This document shows, piece after piece, positions 6,757 through 14,647 of a stretch of DNA of 64,000 nt. A program made the translations under genes and the position numbers. Position 1 is the first letter of the stretch; every line of letters begins with the position of its first letter. The notes beneath the pieces were generated by a model. That model had not been told where the DNA came from and did no database searches. It saw only the letters and a program-made list of their open reading frames with translations. The stretch is from an uncultured Bacteroidales bacterium (lineage in GTDB: Bacteria; Bacteroidota; Bacteroidia; Bacteroidales; Bacteroidaceae): assembly GCA_902787555.1 (NCBI GenBank), contig CADAGO010000016.1:1-64000 (forward strand), given 5' to 3'.

Positions 6757-8232
6757 ATGGATGTGAGTATCATGAATAAATACAATTGGAGCATGGTCTT
6801 TGCGCGTAGGTTTAAGGCCGTGCGACAAGGGAGCATGGTCTTTGCGCGTAGGTTTAAGGCCGTGCGACAAGGGAGCATGGTCTTTGCGCGTAGGTTTAAA
6901 GCCATGCGACAAGGGAGCACGGTCTTTGCGCGTAGGTTTAAGGCCGTGCGACAAGGGAGCATGGTCTTTGCGCGTAGGTTTAAGGCTATGCGACAAGGGA
7001 GCATGGTCTTCGGGCTTGTGTGCAGCACTATGAGTGTGTGCGCACAAGTCAATGTGTCGTTTGTGGATAACATCCGTACGATACAGACGCACATCAACGG
7101 CAGGTGGGGCGAACAGCCTGTGATATTGCTGGGCAGCGGTCAGTATGTCGATATTTCGTTCGACGACTTGCAGCGCTCTTACGTGAGATATACTTACCGC
7201 ATCACCCATTGCAATGCGAATTGGGAGTCGTCGGAGTTATATGACGGTGATTTCATGACCGGCATCAACGGGAGCACGGTGATTGACACCTATGAGCAGT
7301 CGGTGAACACTGAGATGCTCTACAATCACTACCATTTCCGTCTGCCCAACGCTACGCACAAGCTTCTGGTGAGTGGGAATTACCAGGTTGACATCTTCGA
7401 CGACGAGGATGATGAGAATCCTGTGGCGTCGGTGTGCTTCAGCATCCTGGAACCGAAGGTTGGCATTGACATGAAGGTGAGCGCGAACACGGATATCGAT
7501 TCGTATCAGACGCATCAGCAGGTAGACATGACGATTAACTATCAGACGCTGAGCACTACGAACCCCGAGTTGGAACTTATCCCTGTGGTGACGCAGAACC
7601 GCCGGTGGGACAGTCGGGTGATGGAGTTGAAACCGTCGTACTTGCGCCCGAGCCAGTTGGTCTATACGCACAACCGCAGTCTTATTTTCGCTGCGGGGAA
7701 CGAATATCGGCGATTTGAGATACTGAGTCCGTACGTGCCGACCATGCGGGTAGATAAGATGAAGTACGAATCGCAGCTATACCACGCATATATCTTCGAG
7801 GATCAGCCCGCGAAGAACTACAAGTATGACCAGGACCAGAACGGACGCTTCCTCATCCGCAACAGCGACAACAGCAACAACGATGTGGAGAGCGACTATT
7901 TCGTGACACACTTCGTCCTGAAGACTCCTCAGATACCCGACGGGGATTTATACCTCTTCGGCGACCTTACTGACAACATGCTGTGGGACGAGAACCGCAT
8001 GGAGTACAACCTGTTGGAGCATCAGTACGAGATTTCGGTGCTGCTGAAGCAGGGGTCGTACAACTATCAGTACCTTTTTGTACGGAATGGTGAGGCTGTG
8101 GGACGCACTGCGCCTACAGAGGGTGACTTCCACCAGACCGAAAACGAATACTGCGTGTATGTTTACCACCGTCCGTTCGGTGGGCGCTACGACAAACTCG
8201 TGGGATTCAAGAGTATGAACTTTAAAGAATGA
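6757..8232 (+). CDS. Type IX secretion system plug protein (DUF5103 family)
   Basis: The mature part matches the T9SS plug (DUF5103) family, which in Bacteroidota binds the SprA translocon in the outer membrane or periplasm. Landmarks are R-Y-T-Y-R-I-T-H-C-N-A-N-W and the C-terminal G-D-L-Y-L-F-G-D-L-T-D-N. The N-terminus is odd: five in-frame copies of a 14-residue unit (S-M-V-F-A-R-R-F-K-A-V-R-Q-G) precede the segment M-V-F-G-L-V-C-S-T-M-S-V-C-A-Q, which looks like a weak signal peptide. Each unit has an internal Met, so the true start is uncertain; it could be as late as about 7003. The stop overlaps the start of the golvesin-like gene, so the two are probably co-translated. Confidence 0.85.
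   Translation: MDVSIMNKYNWSMVFARRFKAVRQGSMVFARRFKAVRQGSMVFARRFKAMRQGSTVFARRFKAVRQGSMVFARRFKAMRQGSMVFGLVCSTMSVCAQVNVSFVDNIRTIQTHINGRWGEQPVILLGSGQYVDISFDDLQRSYVRYTYRITHCNANWESSELYDGDFMTGINGSTVIDTYEQSVNTEMLYNHYHFRLPNATHKLLVSGNYQVDIFDDEDDENPVASVCFSILEPKVGIDMKVSANTDIDSYQTHQQVDMTINYQTLSTTNPELELIPVVTQNRRWDSRVMELKPSYLRPSQLVYTHNRSLIFAAGNEYRRFEILSPYVPTMRVDKMKYESQLYHAYIFEDQPAKNYKYDQDQNGRFLIRNSDNSNNDVESDYFVTHFVLKTPQIPDGDLYLFGDLTDNMLWDENRMEYNLLEHQYEISVLLKQGSYNYQYLFVRNGEAVGRTAPTEGDFHQTENEYCVYVYHRPFGGRYDKLVGFKSMNFKE
6790..6999 (+). repeat. Five 42-bp tandem repeats in the 5' part of the T9SS plug gene
   Basis: Units start at 6790, 6832, 6874, 6916 and 6958, then a partial sixth begins at 7000. Each is exactly 42 bp and begins AGCATGGTCTTTGCGCGTAG. 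Copies differ at only a few bases (for example GGCCGTG versus AGCCATG). The unit is 14 codons and stays open in several frames on both strands. Confidence 0.95.
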
Positions 8233-11126
8233 TACACGGTATGAAGCGAATCAATTTAGTGATGATGATGCTGACGCTCTGCCTGGGGCTGAGCGCCCAG
8301 TCGATGCGGAGCCGTCTGCTCTACTATTTGGACAACTATACGCGCGAAGAACAGAACCTGCGGAAGAGCACGTTGGACAGTCTTGTGGTCGATACTGCGC
8401 AGTCGAGCATCCGAGTGTATGCGAATGCGGGGTTCAAGGAGCAGTATTTCACGGACGACGTGGTGTCGTGTATCTACGACAGTGTGCGCTCGTTCGTGCC
8501 CGACTCGCTCCGCACGTACCGTCTGACGGTCTTCACCGACGGACATCCTATCGAGCAACTGGTGCCGAACACGCTACGCTCGGGGCCGAAGGATGAGGGC
8601 CGCATGTGGCAGGCGACCTACAGCGGGCAGCCGTGGGTGCGGAATGTGAGTGCACCGCTCACGGCGTCGAAGGGCTTGCAGGGCAACCATCTTGCCATCA
8701 TGCAGAGTCATGGCACGTACTGGAAGCAGGACCTGAAGGAGTGGACGTGGCAGCGTCCGCACTTGTTCTGCACGACGGAAGACCTCTTCTCGCAGACGTT
8801 CGTCATACCTTATATTATACCGATGCTCGAGAATGCGGGTGCCGTGGTGTATTCGCCTCGCGACCGCGATTGGCAGAATGCGGAGGTGATTGTCGATAAC
8901 GATGCGCCCACGAAGCACGGAGCGTACCGCGAGGAGGGACACTGGAACGTGTGCGACTCGGCGGGCTTTGCGCACCTGAAGGAGGCTTACTACATGGGCG
9001 ACAATCCGTTCCGCGACGGTACCGCCCGATGGGCTCACACCACGCGCAGGAACAACCACCATGCCCAAATCACGTGGACGCCCGACATTCCTGACGACGG
9101 TCAGTATGCCGTGTATGTGTCGTATCAGACGGTAGCGAACAGCATCACAGATGCTGCCTACACGGTCGTGCACCGTGGGGTGAGGACTGAGTTCCGTGTG
9201 AACCAGCAGATGGGCGGAGAGACGTGGGTATATCTCGGCACGTTCGACTTTGCCAAGGGGCAGAGTGCCGACAATTGCATAGAGTTGAGCAATCTCAGCG
9301 CTGAGGACGGCGTGGTAACCGCCGATGGCATTCGTCTCGGCAGCGGGCGTGGCAATATAGCCCGTGGTGCTGCAAGCGCTGACGGCTCATACGCCGGATT
9401 CACTACGAGCGGAAAGCCGCGCTGGGCGGAGGCGTCGATGTACTATGCCCAGTGGGCAGGCATGCCCGACTCGGTGTACAACCACTTCGGGAACGATAAC
9501 GACTACAACAACGATATGTGGGCGCGATGTGAGACGGTGAGCACCCTTGCCGGCGGTTCGCCGTACGTCCCCAACCGCAAGGGCCACGGTGTACCGTTCG
9601 AGTTGTCCGTTTCGTGCCACACGGATGCAGGCTATTCGCGCACAGGCGACCTAACCGGCACGCTTGCCATCTGCACAGCGCTGCCCGACTATTACGACGC
9701 ACGTACCGATGCGGGCATCAGCCGGCTTAGCAGCTACGACCTGGCGAGCAGCATACAGCACAACCTGACGAGCGACATGAAACATTGGAACTGGCGCATC
9801 CGCCAGGTGTGGAACCGCAACTACTGCGAGACCCGCGAGCCGCAAATCCCGTCGATTATCCTCGAAATGCTCTCACATCAGAGTTTCGACGACCTCTGCT
9901 TCGGCTACAATCCGTTGTTTAAGTTCGACTTCAGCCGTTCGGTGTATAAAACCATCGTGAAGTACATCGCCATGATGCACAAGCGCAGTTATGTGATACA
10001 ACCGCTTCCGGTGCATAACTTCGCCATCACGCTCAACGACCAGGATAAGTGGGCGAACCTCACGTGGGACCCCACGCCCGACGAACTGGAGCCGACCGCT
10101 ACGCCCACAGCGTATATCGTATATACCCGCATCGACGACGGCGACTTCGACAACGGAACGGTGGTGAAGGGTACGTCGTATCTGGCACCGCTCGAGAAGG
10201 GACGTCTGTACTCCTTCCGCGTGGTGGCTGTGAACGACGGGGGCAAGAGTTTCCCTTCGGAAGTGCTCTCTGCCTACGCAGCGCATCAGAACAAGGGTAC
10301 GGTATTGCTCGTCAACGCGTTCACACGACTCGAAGGACCTGCCATCATCTCCACGGACGAGACACAGGGCTTCGACCTCGATGCCGACCCTGGAGTGCCT
10401 TACGGCAAATTTGCCGGATATTGCGGTCGTCAGATTACGTTCGACAAGAAAAACATGGGCAGCGAACTGCCCACAGGCACGGGCTACAGCGGGAGCGAAC
10501 TCGAAGGCACCATCATGATGGGCAACACCTTCGACTATGTGGCGCTCCACGGACGTGGTATTCAGCAGTTGGACAACCATTCGTTCTGCAGTTGCAGTGA
10601 GGAAGCGCTCCACTCACGCGTCATCGTGCCGAAGGAGTATGCCATGATCGATGTGCTCTACGGTGTGCAGAAACAGATGAACAGTGAGACAGTGGACATG
10701 CTGCGCGCATACATCGCACAAGGTGGGCGACTATTGGTGAGCGGCGCGAATTTGAAGCCCTACCAGCTGTCGATGCTGAAAGGCATGAGCGTGAACGAAC
10801 CCATCATGATGGCAGTGACCGACGGCCCGTCGGTGAGCGCAGACGGACCCGACAAAAGTATCACGGGCGTGAACGGCAGCAACCTCGACTTCACCATCTA
10901 TCGCGAGATGAACGAGCATAGTTATGCCGTGCCGCACGTATTGTCGATACACCCGCAGCAGGGAGCGTTCGCCATGTTGCAATACAGCAACAGCATGCCG
11001 GCGGCGGTGGCTTACGATGGGCAGGACTTCAAGAGCGTGGTCGTGGGATTCCCTATCGAGAGCATCCGTGAGGCAGACAAACGCAACGGGTTGATGCGTG
11101 CCATCACCAATTTCCTCTGTCAGTAA
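8229..11126 (+). CDS. Secreted golvesin/xanthan-lyase-like protein with FN3 domain
   Basis: This 965-residue exported protein resembles Bacteroidales proteins annotated as xanthan lyase or golvesin C-terminal-like, usually found beside the T9SS plug gene. A signal peptide ends near G-L-S-A-Q. Residues about 220-380 fit the golvesin/Xly-like sandwich domain (D-N-D-A-P, then Y-A-V-Y-V-S-Y and G-V-V-T-A-D-G-I-R-L-G). The next part (380-590) holds an amidase-like region (V-S-C-H-T-D-A-G-Y and I-I-L-E-M-L-S-H-Q-S). An FN3 domain lies near 615-695. ATG 8241 gives a more usual signal peptide than ATG 8229. The overlap with the plug gene suggests a common envelope role; the substrate is unknown. Confidence 0.75.
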   Translation: MIHGMKRINLVMMMLTLCLGLSAQSMRSRLLYYLDNYTREEQNLRKSTLDSLVVDTAQSSIRVYANAGFKEQYFTDDVVSCIYDSVRSFVPDSLRTYRLTVFTDGHPIEQLVPNTLRSGPKDEGRMWQATYSGQPWVRNVSAPLTASKGLQGNHLAIMQSHGTYWKQDLKEWTWQRPHLFCTTEDLFSQTFVIPYIIPMLENAGAVVYSPRDRDWQNAEVIVDNDAPTKHGAYREEGHWNVCDSAGFAHLKEAYYMGDNPFRDGTARWAHTTRRNNHHAQITWTPDIPDDGQYAVYVSYQTVANSITDAAYTVVHRGVRTEFRVNQQMGGETWVYLGTFDFAKGQSADNCIELSNLSAEDGVVTADGIRLGSGRGNIARGAASADGSYAGFTTSGKPRWAEASMYYAQWAGMPDSVYNHFGNDNDYNNDMWARCETVSTLAGGSPYVPNRKGHGVPFELSVSCHTDAGYSRTGDLTGTLAICTALPDYYDARTDAGISRLSSYDLASSIQHNLTSDMKHWNWRIRQVWNRNYCETREPQIPSIILEMLSHQSFDDLCFGYNPLFKFDFSRSVYKTIVKYIAMMHKRSYVIQPLPVHNFAITLNDQDKWANLTWDPTPDELEPTATPTAYIVYTRIDDGDFDNGTVVKGTSYLAPLEKGRLYSFRVVAVNDGGKSFPSEVLSAYAAHQNKGTVLLVNAFTRLEGPAIISTDETQGFDLDADPGVPYGKFAGYCGRQITFDKKNMGSELPTGTGYSGSELEGTIMMGNTFDYVALHGRGIQQLDNHSFCSCSEEALHSRVIVPKEYAMIDVLYGVQKQMNSETVDMLRAYIAQGGRLLVSGANLKPYQLSMLKGMSVNEPIMMAVTDGPSVSADGPDKSITGVNGSNLDFTIYREMNEHSYAVPHVLSIHPQQGAFAMLQYSNSMPAAVAYDGQDFKSVVVGFPIESIREADKRNGLMRAITNFLCQ

Positions 11127-11205
11127 ACGGAGGGGAACGCATAAGCCCAAGTGTTCATTGAAATATTGAACAAGACAGAACGACAAGCAGATAAAGATGA
11201 TGCCC

Positions 11206-11541
11206 CTCACGCCAGAGGGGCATCAACATGTTCATAAGATTGGTGCGCTCACGCGAGAGGGGCATGAAAAGTTGATGAGGATGAAGCATCTCACACGAGA
11301 GGGGTATCATCATGACCGCATGTTTGGTGCGCTCACGCCGGAGGGGCATGAAAAGTATCTCATATTAATGCATCTCACGCCGTAGCGGACGCATCAGTGC
11401 CTCAAAGTAGAGGACTTTTTGCCGTAGCGCATGCGTCGGTGCCTCAAAGTAGAGGAAATTTCGTCGTAGCGGACTTATAAGTGTCATAAAAAGGACGCCC
11501 TCACGGATGAGAGCGTCCAAAAAAAAATAATGAAAACCTAT
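11206..11541. repeat. Eight degenerate 42-bp units, intergenic
   Basis: Landmarks recur at exactly 42-bp steps: CTCAC at 11206, 11248, 11290, 11332 and 11374; the phase is kept at 11416 and 11458 through the GCCGTAGCG landmark at 11379, 11421 and 11463; CTCACGG returns at 11500. Most units have the core CTC-N6-GAG followed by GGG and CAT, able to form a small hairpin; the first forms ATGCCCCTC-ACGCCA-GAGGGGCAT. Confidence 0.85.
11493..11518. terminator. Bidirectional terminator-like hairpin within the 42-bp array
   Basis: GGACGCCCTC pairs with GAGAGCGTCC (one mismatch) around ACGGAT. A-runs on both sides give a T-run on the minus strand after the stem. It occupies one 42-bp unit of the array, so at least one unit has terminator form. 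Confidence 0.5.
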
Positions 11542-11591
11542 GACATTCGCTTCACAGCGAAAAATCATATTATTATGTTGTGTGTCCTTGC

Positions 11592-11675
11592 GCCGTAGCG
11601 GACGAATCTGATGTGCAAAATGTAAAGGCATACGCCGTAGCAGATGAATCGGATAGTATGTTAAGGAACATAAAC
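11592..11675. repeat. Two further 42-bp units before ygiQ
   Basis: GCCGTAGCGGACGAAT at 11592 and GCCGTAGCAGATGAAT at 11634 are 42 bases apart and related to the units at 11379-11463. A non-repeat stretch (about 11525-11590) separates them from the main array. Confidence 0.7.
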
Positions 11676-11750
11676 TTGGCAGTTTTGTCGAAATTTGATG
11701 CAAATTTAAGACATTTCTGCGAATCTGCCAAATTTTTTCGTAAAAACGTA

Positions 11751-11780
11751 TTGTTGATTGAATGAAATCTTGTATATTTG
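11751..11780 (+). promoter_or_regulatory. Promoter immediately before ygiQ start
   Basis: TATATTTG at 11773-11780 fits the -7 box and TTG at 11751-11753 lies 19 bases upstream. The ATG at 11788 follows only seven bases after the box, so the mRNA may be leaderless or nearly so. Confidence 0.5.
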
Positions 11781-11787
11781 CAAAGAA

Positions 11788-13593
11788 ATGCAGACGCTGA
11801 ACCAAAAGAGTATCAATGAGTTTCTGCCGACGACGAAGAAGGAGGTGGAGCAGCGAGGATGGGATGAACTGGATGTCATCCTGTTCTCGGGGGATGCGTA
11901 TGTGGACCATCCGTCGTTTGCCGCTGCGGTCATAGGGCGTGTGATCGAGGCTGAGGGTCTGAGGATTGCCATCGTTCCGCAGCCCGACTGGCATGGAGAC
12001 TTCCGCGACTTCACGAAATTGGGACGTCCACGGCTGTGCTTTGCCATATCGCCCGGCTGCATGGACTCGATGGTCAATAAATATACGGCTGCCCGTCGTC
12101 TGCGAGCGGAGGACGCATATAGTCCCGACGGCAGGCACGACAAGCGTCCTGAATACCCAACGATTGTCTATACGCAGATACTGCGGCGGCTGTTTCCCGA
12201 CACACCGGTGCTGATTGGCGGCATCGAGGCGTCGCTGCGCCGATTGACGCATTATGACTACTGGCAGGACTCGCTGCGCAAGTGTATCTTGGTGGATAGC
12301 GGAGCCGATTTGCTGATTTACGGCATGGGCGAACGGCCCATACAGAGCATCTTGCGGCTTTTGGCAGACGAACTGCTGCAAAGCGGCATGGAATGCATGG
12401 ACCGCGAGACGTTCCGCAACCTGATGATGCGTCATACACAGCCGCAGACGGTGATGCTGATGCAGAAGTCGGAGGTGCGCATCACGGAGCGCGACATCGT
12501 ATTGCACAGCCATGAGGAGTGCGTGCGCGAGAAGCGGAAGCAAGCGGAGAATTTCCGTCATATCGAGGAAGAGTCGAACAAGGTGCATGCCCAGCGGCTG
12601 CTGCAGGAGGTGGATGGCATGTATGCGGTGGTCAATCCGCCCTACCCTCCCATGACCACGGACGAAATCGATGCATCGTTCGACCTGCCCTACACACGTT
12701 TGCCACACCCCAAGTATCGTGGGAAGCGCATCCCCGCCTACGAGATGATTAAGTTCTCGGTCACGATGCACCGCGGATGCTTCGGAGGCTGCGCATTCTG
12801 CACAATATCGGCACACCAAGGTAAGTTTATCGCATCGCGCAGCAAGGAAAGTATCATGCGCGAAGTGCAGCGCATCATCGATATGCCCGACTTCAAGGGC
12901 TACATCAGCGACCTCGGAGGGCCCAGTGCCAACATGTATGGCATGCACGGCAAGGATTTGAGCATCTGTGAACGTTGTAAGAAACCGTCTTGCATCCATC
13001 CGCGTGTATGTCCTAACCTAAATACCGACCACAGCGCGCTGCTCGACATCTACCATGCCGTCGATAGCATGCGCGGCGTGAAAAAGAGTTTCATCGGTAG
13101 CGGCATACGCTACGACCTCATCTTGCATGACACGGGTGATGACCGTATCAATAAGGTGAATCGCCGCTATGCGCGTGAACTCATCGAGCATCATGTGAGC
13201 GGCCGCCTGAAAGTGGCACCCGAACATACAAGCGATGCGGTGCTCCGCCTGATGAGGAAGCCAAGTTTCCAGTTGTTTTACGACTTCAAGGCACTTTTCG
13301 ACCAGGTAAATCGTGAGGCACACCTCAACCAGCAACTCATACCATACTTCATCAGCAGCCATCCGGGGTGTACCAACAAAGATATGGCGCAACTGGCCGA
13401 CCTGACGCGCCGTATGGGCTACAAGCTGGAGCAGGTGCAGGACTTTACGCCAACGCCCATGACCGTGAGCACCGAAACATGGTACACGGGCTTTCATCCC
13501 TACACGCTGGAGACCGTATATTCGGCTAAGACGCCACAGCAGAAGAAGGAGCAGAACCAATACTTCTTCTGGTATAAGAAGAAAAAGCCCTGA
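11788..13593 (+). CDS. YgiQ family radical SAM protein
   Basis: This 601-residue protein fits the YgiQ family, radical SAM enzymes of unknown substrate found in many bacteria. The start M-Q-T-L-N-Q-K-S with P-T-T-K-K-E-V-E-Q-R-G-W-D is typical; upstream in-frame TTG at 11758 overlaps the promoter, so I chose ATG 11788. The iron-sulfur motif C331-x3-C335-x2-C338 is intact (H-R-G-C-F-G-G-C-A-F-C). A second Cys group (C-E-R-C-K-K-P-S-C-I-H-P-R-V-C-P) lies near 394-407. The C-terminal 20 residues are Lys/Gln-rich. It appears to be a single-gene unit. Confidence 0.92.
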   Translation: MQTLNQKSINEFLPTTKKEVEQRGWDELDVILFSGDAYVDHPSFAAAVIGRVIEAEGLRIAIVPQPDWHGDFRDFTKLGRPRLCFAISPGCMDSMVNKYTAARRLRAEDAYSPDGRHDKRPEYPTIVYTQILRRLFPDTPVLIGGIEASLRRLTHYDYWQDSLRKCILVDSGADLLIYGMGERPIQSILRLLADELLQSGMECMDRETFRNLMMRHTQPQTVMLMQKSEVRITERDIVLHSHEECVREKRKQAENFRHIEEESNKVHAQRLLQEVDGMYAVVNPPYPPMTTDEIDASFDLPYTRLPHPKYRGKRIPAYEMIKFSVTMHRGCFGGCAFCTISAHQGKFIASRSKESIMREVQRIIDMPDFKGYISDLGGPSANMYGMHGKDLSICERCKKPSCIHPRVCPNLNTDHSALLDIYHAVDSMRGVKKSFIGSGIRYDLILHDTGDDRINKVNRRYARELIEHHVSGRLKVAPEHTSDAVLRLMRKPSFQLFYDFKALFDQVNREAHLNQQLIPYFISSHPGCTNKDMAQLADLTRRMGYKLEQVQDFTPTPMTVSTETWYTGFHPYTLETVYSAKTPQQKKEQNQYFFWYKKKKP

Positions 13594-13620
13594 GCGGCTA
13601 CAACTATATGAACCATGAAA

Positions 13621-13646
13621 GCGACTCTAAACGCTGACAGTCGCAT
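13621..13646 (+). other. Small hairpin between ygiQ and DUF6261 gene
   Basis: GCGACT and AGTCGC form a six-pair stem around a 12-base loop. There is no T-run, so it is a weak terminator candidate at best. Confidence 0.3.
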
Positions 13647-13700
13647 ATCATGAAAAGAATCAGTCAGCGAACTAACTCAATTAATATCAATCATAAAACT

Positions 13701-14606
13701 ATGGCTACAAAATCATTAACGACGAGCTATCTGGCTCAACTGACCATCGCCAATCACGATGGAGTATCTCAGCAAATCTGTGAGCGTCTGGTGAATTTCA
13801 CCACAGCGAACACCATGTTACAACAGGCTATCGCACTCGTGCAGACGAGACGACAGCAAGAGGACTATGCCTTCCGCCACTACAGCGGCAAGGACTTCGC
13901 AGCCGACGACCTGAAGCGTGAGGACGCGCTCGAGGACAAGTACATGTCGGCCATTCGCGGCACACTCAAGGCTATGCTCTACCTACCTGATGATGAACCG
14001 AAGCGTCGGAAGGCTGAGCAGGCATTACAATTGTTTAAGGACTTCAACTACCGCGTGAGCGACGGCTTCGAGTCGAGTGCACGCAAGACGCTCAACATGG
14101 CGCAGGAGTGGCAATCGGCTCAGCAGTACACGCCCGCCGAATTGGGCATCAGCGAATGGATTGAGAAAGCCGTGGAACAGGCGCAGAAGGTGCTGGTACT
14201 CGTTGCGGTGAGAGTCGATAACGAGAGCGCGAAGGTAAAAGGTGAGTTGGCAAGGGCACGCAAAGCCACCGACGAAGCCATCCGTCAGGCATATACCATC
14301 ATCAACGCCATGAGCGTGCTCGAACCGTCGGCAGAGTTGAGTGCCTTGATATCGGTACTCATCGGTATTGAGGAAAGAGCGAAACTCTACTACATCGGCA
14401 GTGGCAAGAGTGGCGGCACGAAGCCAACGAACAGCACCGAGCCGACCGATAATGGCGGTACAACTCCGAACACTCCCGACACACCGACCACACCCGATAC
14501 ACCCGACACACCGTCGGGCGGCGGAGACACCCCTACCCCACCATCAGGAGGCGGCGACAACGGCGGCGATGACAACGGAGTGGATCCTATTACCGACCAA
14601 AACTAA
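13701..14606 (+). CDS. DUF6261 family protein with Pro/Thr/Gly-rich tail
   Basis: The 301-residue protein resembles Bacteroidales DUF6261 proteins, whose role is unknown. I use ATG 13701 (M-A-T-K-S-L); an upstream ATG at 13650 would add a 17-residue extension not expected for the family. Residues 1-240 are predicted all-helical with many Ala/Lys/Glu, without signal peptide. The last 60-70 residues are low complexity: T-P-D-T-P repeats, then G-G-G-D and N-G-G-D blocks, ending in D-Q-N. The gene lies 41 bases before the GH30 gene; co-transcription is possible but a functional link is not evident. Confidence 0.7.
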   Translation: MATKSLTTSYLAQLTIANHDGVSQQICERLVNFTTANTMLQQAIALVQTRRQQEDYAFRHYSGKDFAADDLKREDALEDKYMSAIRGTLKAMLYLPDDEPKRRKAEQALQLFKDFNYRVSDGFESSARKTLNMAQEWQSAQQYTPAELGISEWIEKAVEQAQKVLVLVAVRVDNESAKVKGELARARKATDEAIRQAYTIINAMSVLEPSAELSALISVLIGIEERAKLYYIGSGKSGGTKPTNSTEPTDNGGTTPNTPDTPTTPDTPDTPSGGGDTPTPPSGGGDNGGDDNGVDPITDQN

Positions 14607-14647
14607 GCGAGCGCAACAAGTTATTGAACAACATAAACAATCTTTCA

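Larger units (their letters stand above)
11127..11787. other. 660-bp intergenic region filled with 42-bp periodic repeats
   Basis: No gene is supported here. A long minus-strand frame (to 12999) crosses the region only because the 42-bp repeats contain no stops and it shadows ygiQ. The region holds an array of degenerate 42-bp units, a bidirectional hairpin at 11493-11518, two further units at 11592-11675 and the ygiQ promoter at the right end. Confidence 0.8.

Noticed and set aside
6729..7209. Open frames on the minus strand and a second plus frame across the 42-bp repeats
   Set aside because: Repeats of a length divisible by three and free of stops open several frames at once; only the plus frame continues into a recognisable protein.
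11206..11675. CRISPR array
   Set aside because: Units are contiguous degenerate 42-mers with no constant repeat/variable spacer pattern and no cas genes nearby.
11365..12999. 544-codon minus-strand open frame
   Set aside because: It is mostly antisense to ygiQ, whose family match is clear; its end is just translated 42-bp repeats, which lack stops in several frames.
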